Source: an uncultured Bacteroidales bacterium (GTDB taxonomy: Bacteria > Bacteroidota > Bacteroidia > Bacteroidales > Bacteroidaceae). From it: a stretch of DNA of 64,000 nt. Of this stretch, positions 1 through 8,184 are shown piece by piece. The DNA is taken from positions 124,001-188,000 of the forward strand of contig CACZJU010000004.1 of assembly GCA_902781515.1 (NCBI GenBank), in the 5' to 3' direction. The notes beneath the pieces were generated by a model, which worked only from the letters and a program-made list of their open reading frames with translations, was not told where the DNA came from and did not search any database. A program made the position numbers and the translations under genes. Every line of letters begins with the position of its first letter. Within the stretch, counting starts at the first letter, position 1.

Positions 1-67
1 TAGATACAGTAAGGGCTCTGAAGCCCCATTCTTTTATGGTCTTCATAATGGTTAGCCTCCCCCCTAA

Positions 68-85
68 CCCCTCCAGAAGGAGGGG
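68..85. repeat. GC-rich palindrome downstream of amtB
   Basis: CCCCTCC and GGAGGGG pair over an AGAA loop (7 bp). It sits about 60 bp past the amtB stop and could act as a terminator for the minus-strand transcript, although no clear T-run follows. The same C-rich/G-rich palindrome class recurs inside gltB and queA, so it is more likely a dispersed repeat. Nothing else is recognisable in positions 1-145. Confidence 0.5.
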
Positions 86-145
86 AACCCAAATGGAGAC
101 TCAGGGTTTGTGTTGTTTACATAATGTTATTTGTGTTTTCTCTTC

Positions 146-1399
146 TTAGTTGTAGCACATTTCCCCATGCTCGTACACATCGAGTCCTTCATCCTCGATG
201 CGGGCGGGAACACGGAGACCGTGAAGTTTCTTAATGCCATAGAAGAGAGTGATGCCGCATGCTGCTGCCCAGAGGTCGATGACGAGGATGCCGAAACATT
301 CTGCTCCGAAGAAGCCCCATCCGTGACCATAGAGGGCACCGCTGCTGGTGGAGAGCAGGCCTGTCATGAGTGTTCCGAGAATGCCGCAGACACCATGTAC
401 ACTGGAGGCACCGACAGGATCGTCGATGTGCAGCTTGTGGTCGATGAATTCGATTGCGAATACCAGAATGGTACCGCAGACAAGACCGATGACGACGGCG
501 CCAGCGGGAGAAACCACGTCGCAACCAGCCGTTATGCCTACCAATCCTGCCAGAACACCGTTGAGCATCAGCGAGAAAGATGGCTTCTTGTACTTTATCC
601 ATGTGAGGAACATAGTGGCAACACCACCTGCTGCTGCGGCTAAGTTGGTGGTCAGGAATACATGGCTGATGGCTGTACGGTTGACGGCTCCTGATGCTGC
701 CAACTGAGAACCCGGGTTGAAACCGAACCATCCCAACCATAGGATGAATACACCCAAGGCGGCGAGGGTGAGAGAGTGACCGGGGATGGCACGACTGCTG
801 CCGTCCTTAGCGTATTTTCCGCGTCGGGGACCAAGGGCTATCGCACCGATGAGGGCAAGTACGCCTCCCACGCTATGCACTATGGCAGAGCCGGCAAAGT
901 CGTGGAACACATCGCCGAAGGTGGTCATCATGAAGCTGTCGGCAGCATCGTTGCACAGCCAACCGCCGCCCCATGTCCAGTGCCCTTCGATGGGGTAGAT
1001 GAACAGGGAGATGATGGCGCTGTATATGACGTACATGGAAAACTTGGTACGTTCAGCCATTGCACCGCTGACAATCGTGGCAGAGGTGGCGCAGAATACT
1101 GTTTCGAAGATAAGGAAACCCTCAACGGGGAGGTCACCTTCGTAGAAGGAGAGATTGCCCCAGTTGGGCATTCCTATGAATCCTGCACCGTCGGAACCGA
1201 ACATAAAGCCGAATCCAACGAACCAGAACAGCAAGGAGCCAAACATGAAGTCCACAAAGTTCTTGAAAAGAATGTTGACGGTGTTTTTGCCGCGCGTGAA
1301 GCCAGCCTCACACAGTGCAAAGCCGGGTTGCATGAAGAAAACCAACATTGCTGCCAATAACATCCATACGGTATCCAGTGAAAGTGCTATTTCGTTCAT
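146..1399 (-). CDS. amtB: Ammonium channel AmtB
   Basis: This 417-residue inner-membrane channel conducts ammonia/ammonium and is closed by P-II protein when nitrogen is plentiful. The Amt/Rh pattern is complete: a hydrophobic N-terminus, the GFALCEAGF segment near residues 27-34, about eleven membrane helices, and the twin pore histidines at H175 (in DFAGSAIVH) and H335 (in DDPVGASSVHG). The cytoplasmic C-terminal tail with EDEGLDVYEHGE is the P-II contact region. The gene lies 44 bp downstream of glnK on the same strand, the usual glnK-amtB operon. The length is normal for the family. Confidence 0.96.
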   Translation of the reverse strand: MNEIALSLDTVWMLLAAMLVFFMQPGFALCEAGFTRGKNTVNILFKNFVDFMFGSLLFWFVGFGFMFGSDGAGFIGMPNWGNLSFYEGDLPVEGFLIFETVFCATSATIVSGAMAERTKFSMYVIYSAIISLFIYPIEGHWTWGGGWLCNDAADSFMMTTFGDVFHDFAGSAIVHSVGGVLALIGAIALGPRRGKYAKDGSSRAIPGHSLTLAALGVFILWLGWFGFNPGSQLAASGAVNRTAISHVFLTTNLAAAAGGVATMFLTWIKYKKPSFSLMLNGVLAGLVGITAGCDVVSPAGAVVIGLVCGTILVFAIEFIDHKLHIDDPVGASSVHGVCGILGTLMTGLLSTSSGALYGHGWGFFGAECFGILVIDLWAAACGITLFYGIKKLHGLRVPARIEDEGLDVYEHGEMCYN

Positions 1400-1443
1400 A
1401 TTTCAAAAATCTAAGGGTTAAACTAAAACTTCTTTTTACTTAA

Positions 1444-1791
1444 CTACTTTTTGTCTCTAAGAACCATGTCGCCGTTTTCGCCAGTGCGGATGCTCCATGT
1501 GTCAATCATCTCGCTCACGAAGATGCGACCGTCGCCAACCTCGCCTGTGTGGGCAGTGTTGATAATCACCTTTACGGTGGGCTCCACGAACTGGTCGCGA
1601 CACACAATTGTCACGGCTACACGCTCAATAACGTCAGTTGAGTATTGTACACCACGGTAGATGCGTTCCTGACGGCTCTGGCCAATGCCATGAACGTCGT
1701 GGTATTCAAACCAGTCGATGTCTGAAGAAAGTAGTGCTTCCTTGACATCCTCAAACTTTGTCTTTCGGATAATTGCTTCAATCTTTTTCAT
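1444..1791 (-). CDS. glnK: Nitrogen regulatory protein P-II (GlnK/GlnB type)
   Basis: This 115-residue trimeric signalling protein reads ATP/ADP and 2-oxoglutarate and controls the adjacent ammonium channel. Visible features are the N-terminal MKKIEAIIRKTKFEDVKEAL strand-helix, a T-loop (residues about 37-55) with Tyr50 at the place of the uridylylated tyrosine, a B-loop TGEVGDGRIFV (residues 82-92), and a C-loop with IRTGE (residues 101-105). The T-loop sequence is unlike the enterobacterial one, so modification at Tyr50 is inferred only from position. It is the first gene of the minus-strand operon with amtB, supporting the GlnK assignment over GlnB. Confidence 0.93.
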   Translation of the reverse strand: MKKIEAIIRKTKFEDVKEALLSSDIDWFEYHDVHGIGQSRQERIYRGVQYSTDVIERVAVTIVCRDQFVEPTVKVIINTAHTGEVGDGRIFVSEMIDTWSIRTGENGDMVLRDKK

Positions 1792-1859
1792 AGAAAATCA
1801 TTTTGCCTTAAAACCTAATAATAATGAATATAACTCACTGATATCAATGAACTTGGGTG

Positions 1860-1867
1860 CAAAGTTA
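1860..1867 (-). promoter_or_regulatory. Candidate promoter of glnK-amtB
   Basis: On the minus strand the sequence reads TAACTTTG, matching the Bacteroidetes -7 box TAnnTTTG, about 70 bp before the glnK start. A TTTG sits about 23 bp upstream, slightly wider than the usual 19-21 bp spacing. The rest of the 337-bp gap between glnK and gltB (1792-2128) holds the divergent gltB promoter and no gene. Confidence 0.5.
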
Positions 1868-2054
1868 CGGCAGTATGAGAAAACAGCACTCAAAAAATGG
1901 TTTTTTGTGAATATTATATTTCTTTTGCTCATAAAATGTAAGTAAAATAGCATTTCTAATATCAAATTGTTACAAAAAGGCTGTAAATGGCCGTATTTTG
2001 TTATAAATCGTAAGTTTGCCGCAATTTAAAGAACGAAAGATGGTCGTAGGGCAC

Positions 2055-2083
2055 TTGCATGACGTTGATATGCTGTAACTTTG
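2055..2083 (+). promoter_or_regulatory. Promoter of the gltB-gltD-glnA operon
   Basis: TTG at 2055-2057 and TAACTTTG at 2076-2083, separated by 18 bp, fit the Bacteroidetes -33/-7 pattern and lie about 45 bp before gltB. A second TAAGTTTG occurs at 2011-2018 but without a correctly spaced TTTG, so it could be a weaker start or chance. Confidence 0.65.
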
Positions 2084-2128
2084 CACCCAGAATGAATTAT
2101 ATAAATCATTTTATTTATTAAGGTATAT

Positions 2129-5100
2129 ATGGTAAAAAGGTTTATTGATGAGAATGGATTGTATCAACCAGATTACGAGCACGATGCCTGTGGTGTAGGT
2201 ATGGTGGTGAATATTCATGGTGGTAAGAGCCATGAGCTGGTGGATAATGCGCTGAAGGTGTTGGAGAATATGGAGCACCGCGGAGCCGAGACGCGCGATA
2301 AGACAGGTGACGGTGCCGGTATTATGGTGCAGATTCCCCACGAGTTTATCCTTTTGCAGGGTATTCCCGTTCCGGAAAAGGGAAGATATGGCACAGGACT
2401 GGTGTTCCTTCCCAAGGAAGAAAAGGCGCAGGAGGAAATTCTGAGTATCGTTATAGAGGAAGTGGAGCGCGAGGGTCTGCAGTTGATGCATGTGCGCGTT
2501 GTTCCAACTAATCCGGAGGTGCTTGGTGCTGCTGCCCGCGAAGTGGAGCCAGATATCAAGCAGATTTTCGTTACTGGAGTTGACGAAGAAAGGGCAGAGG
2601 CCTTTGACTGTATCTTATATAAAATAAGGAAAAGGATTGAAAATAGAGTTACTGCAGAGGATTTCTACATCTGCTCTCTCTCAAGTAAGAATATAATATA
2701 TAAAGGTATGCTGACATCGGGACAGCTCAGACGCTATTTCCCCGATCTGTCGAATCCTTATTTTACAAGCGGTCTTGCCCTTGTGCATTCACGTTTCTCC
2801 ACTAACACCTTCCCGAAATGGAAGTTGGCTCAGCCTTTCCGCCTGTTGGCGCACAATGGTGAGATAAACACAATTCGTGGTAATCGCGGTTGGATGAAGG
2901 CACGTGAGAGCGTGCTGAACAACGGTAAGTTGGGCGATATAAGCGACTTGAGACCTATCTTGCAGAAAGGAATGAGCGATTCTGCCAGTCTCGACAATGT
3001 TCTGGAGTTCTTGGTTATGAGCGGTTTGTCGTTACCACAGGCTATGGCGATACTGGTGCCGGAGAGCTTCAACGACAAGAACCCCATCAGTGAGGACCTG
3101 AAGGCGTTTTATGAGTATCATTCGATATTGATGGAACCGTGGGATGGACCGGCTGCTTTGCTGTTGTCCGATGGACGTTTTGCCGGCGGTATGCTCGACC
3201 GCAATGGTCTGCGTCCCAGTCGTTACACTATCACCAAGCAGGGAATGATGGTGGTTGCAAGCGAGGTCGGAGTAATGGATTTCGAGCCAAACGACGTAGT
3301 GAGAAAAGGACGTTTGCAGCCTGGTAAGATACTGATAATAGACACTTTGGAGGGCAAGATATATTACGATGGCGAAATAAAGGAACAGCTCGCCAAGGCC
3401 CATCCTTACCGCGAATGGTTGAGTACCAATCGTATTCAGTTGGAGAAATTGAAGAGCGGTCGTCATGTGGAGAACTCCGTTGAGAACTTCGAGCGCAAAC
3501 TCATAAACTTCGGTTTCGGACAGGAAGACATTGACAAAACTATCGTTCCTATGGCTACAGCAGGACAGGAACCGGTGGCTGCTATGGGTAACGACACTCC
3601 GCTGGCAGTAGTCAGCGACCGTCCGCAGATATTCTTCAACTACTTCCGTCAGCAGTTCGCACAGGTGACGAATCCTGCCATCGACCCCATTCGTGAAGAG
3701 TTGGTGATGTCGCTGACCGAGTATATCGGAGCCGTGGGTACGAATATCCTGACTCCTGACGCAAGCAACTGCAAGATGGTGCGTCTGCCACAGCCAGTGC
3801 TCACTAACACACAGCTCGACATCCTCTGCAATATCCGCTACAAGGGCTTCAACACTAAGAAGTTGGCGATGACATTCAAAGCCCACTCTCGCCCCCTCCC
3901 AATGGGAGGGGAGGTTGAATACCCCCATGCTGGAGAGGATTTACAGCAAGCACTGGATAAACTATGTAAAGATGCAGAGCAAGCAGTGGATGATGGTTAT
4001 AACTACATCATTCTGACGGATAAGGTATCTGAAGCCCCCTCCCTTGGGGAGGGGATGGGGTGGGCATTTATCCCTTCCCTGTTAGCAGTATCGGCTGTAC
4101 ACCACTATCTTATCAGTGTAGGAAAACGCGTTCAGACGGCGTTGATAGTGGAGAGCGGAGAAATTCGCGAGGTGATGCACGCAGCATTGCTGTTGGGCTA
4201 TGGCGCAAGTGCTATCTGTCCGTATATGACATTCGCCGTGCTCGACGACCTTGTCAAGAAACACAAGATTCAGGAGGAATATACTACTGCTGAAGCCCAT
4301 TACATCAAGGCTGTTGATAAGGGCTTGAAGAAGATTATGTCGAAGATGGGTATTTCCACCATCCGCAGCTATCGTGGTGCCAAGATTTTCGAGAGTATCG
4401 GACTTAGCGAGGATTTGCTGAGGAGATATTTCGGAACAGAGGTCAGCACAATCGGTGGCATAGGACTGAAGGAAATCGCCCGCGATGCCATCCGTTTGCA
4501 CGACGAAGCATATCTCTCACCTCTTGACTCTCGCCTCTCGCCACTCAAAAACAATGGGCAGTTCTCGTGGCGTAAGGACGGAATACTTCATGCGTGGAAT
4601 CCCGAAACCATTGCCAACTTGCAGATTGCCACACGTCTTGGTTCGTATAAGAAGTTCAAGGAGTGGGCTGCCATCGTGGATAATGGCGAAAAACCGATAT
4701 TCATACGTGACTTCTTTGATTTCAAGAGAGCTGCAATGCCTACTCCCATAGATGAGGTGGAGCCCGTGGAGAGTATTGTCAGACATTTCGTCACTGGAGC
4801 AATGTCTTTCGGAGCACTTAGCATTGAGGCTCATCAGGCATTGGCACTGGCGATGAATAAGCTCGGAACGCGCAGCAATACCGGTGAAGGCGGCGAGGAT
4901 AATGCCCGTTACCACACTGAGGTTGACGGCGTATCGCTGTCCAGCAAGACAAAACAGATTGCCAGCGGTCGATTTGGAGTCACTGCCGAGTATCTTGTCA
5001 ATGCCGAGGAGATACAGATTAAGGTGGCACAGGGTGCTAAGCCCGGTGAGGGCGGTCAGTTGCCAGGCTTTAAGGTCAATGAGATTATCGCCAAAACCAG

Positions 5101-6718
5101 AAACGCAATTCCTGGCATCAGTCTTATTTCACCTCCACCTCACCACGATATTTACAGTATTGAAGACCTTGCCCAACTGATATTCGACCTGAAGAATGTG
5201 AACCCGACGGCTGCTGTCAGTGTGAAGCTGGTAGCGGAAAGCGGTGTCGGCACTATTGCCGCAGGTGTGGCTAAGGCCAAGGCTGACCTCATCGTTATCA
5301 GTGGGGCAGAGGGTGGTACTGGAGCAAGTCCTGCATCGTCAATGCGCTTTGCCGGTATCTCGCCTGAGATTGGTCTGGCAGAGACTCAGCAGACTCTCGT
5401 CATTAACGGCTTGAGAAATCAGGTGCGTCTGCAGACCGACGGTCAGTTGAAGACGGCAAAGGACGTCATTATCATGGCGATGCTCGGTGCCGACGAGTTT
5501 TCTTTCGGAACTTTGCCTCTCATCGTGCTTGGTTGCGTGATGATGCGTAAATGTAACACAAATACCTGTCCTGTAGGTGTAGCAACACAGGATGAACGTC
5601 TGCGTCAGCGTTTCATGGGACGTGCCGAGTATGTGGTGAACTTCTTTACTTTCCTCGCTCAGCAGGTACGTGAATACCTCGCTGAAATCGGCGTGCACTC
5701 GTTGAAGGAAATCATCGGACATACGGAACTTATAGTTCAGAATGAAGAATTAAGAATGAAGAATGAAGAACTGGATGTTGCTGAGAAGTGGAAGACTATC
5801 GATTTCAGCCGTTTGCTGCATCGTCCCGAAACGGAGGCTCCCCTTTATTGGGATCGTGGTCAGTTCACGAAGGTGACCGGTGTGAAGGACGAGGAAATCA
5901 TCCGTGCTGCATCCAAGGCTATTGAGAATGGTGAGGAGATAAGTCTCGACTATGCCATACGCAATACTGACCGAGCTGTGGGAACGATGCTTTCAGGCGT
6001 AATTGCCAAACGCTATGGCGAGGCTGGTTTGCCTGACGGTACAATCCGTCTTAAGTTCAAGGGCTCTGCAGGACAGTCGTTCGGTGCTTTTGCCGTTCGC
6101 GGTCTCGATATGCGCCTTGAGGGTGAGACAAACGACTATTTCGGAAAGGGCCTTTCTGGTGGACGCATTAGCATCCTGCCTCCAGTGCGCAGAAACGACG
6201 ATTTCATCGTGGAAAATAACATCATTGCAGGTAACACCGGACTTTATGGTGCCACCAGTGGCGAACTGTATGTGAATGGTTGTGTTGGTGAGCGCTTTGC
6301 CGTACGTAACTCTGGTGCTGTTGCCGTTGTGGAAGGTGCTGGTGACCACTGTTGTGAATATATGACGGGTGGACGAGTTGTCGTACTCGGTAAGACGGGA
6401 CGTAATTTCGCTGCCGGTATGAGTGGTGGTGTTGCCTATGTCTATGACCGCGACCATACCTTCGATTTCTTCTGCAATATGGATATGGTGGAAATTAACC
6501 TTGTGGAGGAATCTGCTCACCGTAAGGAGTTGCTGGAACTCGTGCGTCGTCATTATTTACACACTGGAAGTCCACTTGCAGGACGTATGCTTGACGACTG
6601 GAACCGCTACGTTGACGACTTCATTCAAGTCGTTCCTATCGAGTACAAACGTGTGCTTGAAGAGGAGAAAATGGCTCGTCTGCATGAGAAGATTGCCGAC
6701 ATACAGCGCGACTACTAA
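2129..6718 (+). CDS. gltB: Glutamate synthase (GOGAT) large subunit
   Basis: This enzyme transfers the amide nitrogen of glutamine to 2-oxoglutarate to give two glutamates; electrons come from the GltD subunit. In order it has a class II glutaminase domain with nucleophile Cys21 (DACGVG, so a 20-residue propeptide is presumably removed), a central domain, the FMN-binding synthase barrel (TGAMSFGALS, GEGGEDNARY, GGTGASPASS), a 3Fe-4S site with Cx5Cx4C in the CVMMRKCNTNTCPVG segment, and the C-terminal beta-helix rich in Gly. The 1529-residue length fits the family. Several short segments (near residues 588-594, 635-642, 796-807 and 1202-1216) are repeat-like sequence read in frame; see the repeat entries. 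gltD follows after 38 bp. Confidence 0.97.
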   Translation: MVKRFIDENGLYQPDYEHDACGVGMVVNIHGGKSHELVDNALKVLENMEHRGAETRDKTGDGAGIMVQIPHEFILLQGIPVPEKGRYGTGLVFLPKEEKAQEEILSIVIEEVEREGLQLMHVRVVPTNPEVLGAAAREVEPDIKQIFVTGVDEERAEAFDCILYKIRKRIENRVTAEDFYICSLSSKNIIYKGMLTSGQLRRYFPDLSNPYFTSGLALVHSRFSTNTFPKWKLAQPFRLLAHNGEINTIRGNRGWMKARESVLNNGKLGDISDLRPILQKGMSDSASLDNVLEFLVMSGLSLPQAMAILVPESFNDKNPISEDLKAFYEYHSILMEPWDGPAALLLSDGRFAGGMLDRNGLRPSRYTITKQGMMVVASEVGVMDFEPNDVVRKGRLQPGKILIIDTLEGKIYYDGEIKEQLAKAHPYREWLSTNRIQLEKLKSGRHVENSVENFERKLINFGFGQEDIDKTIVPMATAGQEPVAAMGNDTPLAVVSDRPQIFFNYFRQQFAQVTNPAIDPIREELVMSLTEYIGAVGTNILTPDASNCKMVRLPQPVLTNTQLDILCNIRYKGFNTKKLAMTFKAHSRPLPMGGEVEYPHAGEDLQQALDKLCKDAEQAVDDGYNYIILTDKVSEAPSLGEGMGWAFIPSLLAVSAVHHYLISVGKRVQTALIVESGEIREVMHAALLLGYGASAICPYMTFAVLDDLVKKHKIQEEYTTAEAHYIKAVDKGLKKIMSKMGISTIRSYRGAKIFESIGLSEDLLRRYFGTEVSTIGGIGLKEIARDAIRLHDEAYLSPLDSRLSPLKNNGQFSWRKDGILHAWNPETIANLQIATRLGSYKKFKEWAAIVDNGEKPIFIRDFFDFKRAAMPTPIDEVEPVESIVRHFVTGAMSFGALSIEAHQALALAMNKLGTRSNTGEGGEDNARYHTEVDGVSLSSKTKQIASGRFGVTAEYLVNAEEIQIKVAQGAKPGEGGQLPGFKVNEIIAKTRNAIPGISLISPPPHHDIYSIEDLAQLIFDLKNVNPTAAVSVKLVAESGVGTIAAGVAKAKADLIVISGAEGGTGASPASSMRFAGISPEIGLAETQQTLVINGLRNQVRLQTDGQLKTAKDVIIMAMLGADEFSFGTLPLIVLGCVMMRKCNTNTCPVGVATQDERLRQRFMGRAEYVVNFFTFLAQQVREYLAEIGVHSLKEIIGHTELIVQNEELRMKNEELDVAEKWKTIDFSRLLHRPETEAPLYWDRGQFTKVTGVKDEEIIRAASKAIENGEEISLDYAIRNTDRAVGTMLSGVIAKRYGEAGLPDGTIRLKFKGSAGQSFGAFAVRGLDMRLEGETNDYFGKGLSGGRISILPPVRRNDDFIVENNIIAGNTGLYGATSGELYVNGCVGERFAVRNSGAVAVVEGAGDHCCEYMTGGRVVVLGKTGRNFAAGMSGGVAYVYDRDHTFDFFCNMDMVEINLVEESAHRKELLELVRRHYLHTGSPLAGRMLDDWNRYVDDFIQVVPIEYKRVLEEEKMARLHEKIADIQRDY
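3893..3911. repeat. In-frame GC palindrome inside gltB (first)
   Basis: CCCCTCCCA and TGGGAGGGG are separated by one base and are translated as part of RPLPMGGEV in GltB. The segment lies just before a conserved helical region of the central domain, where related enzymes usually have a short loop. It resembles the intergenic palindrome at 68-85. Confidence 0.6.
4036..4054. repeat. In-frame GC palindrome inside gltB (second)
   Basis: CCCCTCCC, two T bases and GGGGAGGGG form a palindrome translated as APSLGEGMG in the loop before the conserved IPSLLAVSAVHH strand of GltB. It belongs to the same class as 3893-3911, only about 140 bp upstream. Confidence 0.6.
4517..4547 (+). repeat. CT-rich repeat-like segment read in frame in gltB
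   Basis: The run built from CTCTTGACTC / TCGCCTCTCG units is translated as SPLDSRLSPL. CT-rich strings of this kind look unlike the surrounding codons. Its membership in a dispersed repeat family is inferred from composition only. Confidence 0.35.
5733..5776 (+). repeat. AT-rich repeat (GAAGAATTAAGAATGA type) read in frame in gltB
   Basis: Iterations of AATGAAGAA / TTAAGAATGAAG are translated as VQNEELRMKNEELDV at the junction between the synthase barrel and the C-terminal beta-helix. The tandem character and AT content differ sharply from neighbouring gltB codons. Confidence 0.5.
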
Positions 6719-6750
6719 TTATCAATTATCCATTATCAATTATCAATTGG
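6718..6750 (+). repeat. ATTATCA/ATTATCC tandem repeat between gltB and gltD
   Basis: The 38-bp gap between the two genes is almost wholly made of the 7-mers ATTATCA and ATTATCC in tandem. The same motif family occurs inside gltD at 7451-7485. Confidence 0.6.
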
Positions 6751-6756
6751 AAAAAG

Positions 6757-8154
6757 ATGGGAAATCCAAAAGCTTTTCTGACAGTTCCTCGTAAAGAGGC
6801 TGGATATAGACCTGTTCATGACCGCGTCCTTGATTTCGGAGAGGTTGAACAGACACTTAACACTCGTGATAGACAGGAGCAGGCTTCACGTTGTATGGAT
6901 TGTGGCGTGCCTTTCTGTCACTGGGCTTGTCCGTTGGGCAACAAAGACCCGGAATGGAACGACGCTCTCTATCGTGGGGAGTGGGAAACTGCATATAAAA
7001 TATTAAAGAAAACAAATCCCTTCCCTGAGTTTACAGGACGCATCTGTCCGGCTCTGTGTGAAAAGGCTTGTGTGCTTTATCACACAACTGGTGAGGCCGT
7101 TACCAATCGCGAAAACGAAGCTGCAATCGCTGAGCGTGCCTTCCTTGAAGGGTATGTAACCATCGAAAGTCCCAAGCGTAACGGTAAGAGGGTGGCAGTC
7201 ATAGGTAGTGGTCCTGCTGGACTTGCTGCTGCTACTCGCCTCAACTATCTGGGTTACAAAGTAACGGTGTTCGAGAAGAACGAAGCCGCAGGCGGCCTCC
7301 TTCGCTACGGCATACCAAACTTCAAGCTGAACAAGAAGATTATAGACCGCCGCATCAGTGTTATGGAGCAAGAGGGTGTGGAGTTCATTTACGGCGCTGC
7401 CGTAAAAATTGACAATGGACAATTGACAATTGACAATTGTTCCGTCCCCGATAATTATCCATTATCCATTATTAATTATCCATTTGATGCAATTGTGATT
7501 GCATCAGGCACTCCTACTGCTCGCGATCTCAAAGCCCCCGGTAGGGAACTGAAAGGTGTCCACCTCGCCCTTGAACTTCTATCTCAGCAAAATCGCGTCC
7601 TGGCTGGTATGGAGTTCTCTAAGGGTGAGCGTGTGACGGCAAAGGATAAGGATGTGTTGGTTATCGGTGGTGGTGACACGGGAAGCGATTGCATCGGTAC
7701 TGCTCATCGTCAGGGGTGCAAGAGTGTAACACAGATAGAGATTATGCCCAAACCGCCCGTTGGTCACAATCCTGCAACCCCTTGGCCAAACTGGCCTGTA
7801 ATCCTCAAAACCACCAGCAGTCACGAGGAGGGTTGTACACGTCGCTGGAATATAAACACCCTCGAATTCATCGGGGAAAATGGCAAAGTGACAGGCGTGA
7901 AAGTTCAGGAGATAGATTGGAAACCTAACCCCGATGGTGGTAGACCTATAATGATGGAGAAGGGCGAGCCGGAAATCATAAAGGCCGACTTGGTGCTTCT
8001 CGCTATGGGATTCCTTAAACCTGAACATCCTCAGTATCCGGAAAATGTTTTCCTGTGCGGCGATGCTGCCAATGGTGCTTCACTTGTGGTACGTGCCATT
8101 GCCTCTGGTCTTCAGACAGCCGACCGCATACATAAATATTTAAGTAGTAAATAG
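6757..8154 (+). CDS. gltD: Glutamate synthase small subunit
   Basis: This FAD and Fe-S protein oxidises NAD(P)H and passes electrons to GltB. Cysteines for Fe-S clusters appear in CMDCGVPFCHWACP (residues about 46-59) and RICPALCEKACVL. The FAD Rossmann motif is VIGSGPAGLAAA near residue 148, the NAD(P)H motif is VIGGGDTGSDC near residue 306, and the C-terminal FAD segment is NVFLCGDAANGASLVVRAI. The 465-residue length is normal. Residues about 218-243 (KIDNGQLTIDNCSVPDNYPL onward) replace a usually short surface loop and are encoded by a repeat element. It is the middle gene of the gltB-gltD-glnA operon. Confidence 0.96.
   Translation: MGNPKAFLTVPRKEAGYRPVHDRVLDFGEVEQTLNTRDRQEQASRCMDCGVPFCHWACPLGNKDPEWNDALYRGEWETAYKILKKTNPFPEFTGRICPALCEKACVLYHTTGEAVTNRENEAAIAERAFLEGYVTIESPKRNGKRVAVIGSGPAGLAAATRLNYLGYKVTVFEKNEAAGGLLRYGIPNFKLNKKIIDRRISVMEQEGVEFIYGAAVKIDNGQLTIDNCSVPDNYPLSIINYPFDAIVIASGTPTARDLKAPGRELKGVHLALELLSQQNRVLAGMEFSKGERVTAKDKDVLVIGGGDTGSDCIGTAHRQGCKSVTQIEIMPKPPVGHNPATPWPNWPVILKTTSSHEEGCTRRWNINTLEFIGENGKVTGVKVQEIDWKPNPDGGRPIMMEKGEPEIIKADLVLLAMGFLKPEHPQYPENVFLCGDAANGASLVVRAIASGLQTADRIHKYLSSK
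7408..7485 (+). repeat. 78-bp inverted-repeat-like element read in frame inside gltD
   Basis: The left part iterates ATTGACAATGGACA and ATTGACA; the right part iterates ATTATCC and ATTA. The reverse complement of the right part is ATGGATAA-rich, so the two halves form an imperfect inverted repeat around a GC-richer centre (CCGTCCCCG). The length is 26 codons and the frame is kept. Related tandem sequence lies between gltB and gltD. Confidence 0.6.
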
Positions 8155-8184
8155 TAGATTGTCAAATTGTAAAATTTTTTAGTT

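Noticed and set aside
3032-3928. A 298-codon minus-strand frame inside gltB
   Set aside because: It is antisense to a well-conserved enzyme and shows no family features.
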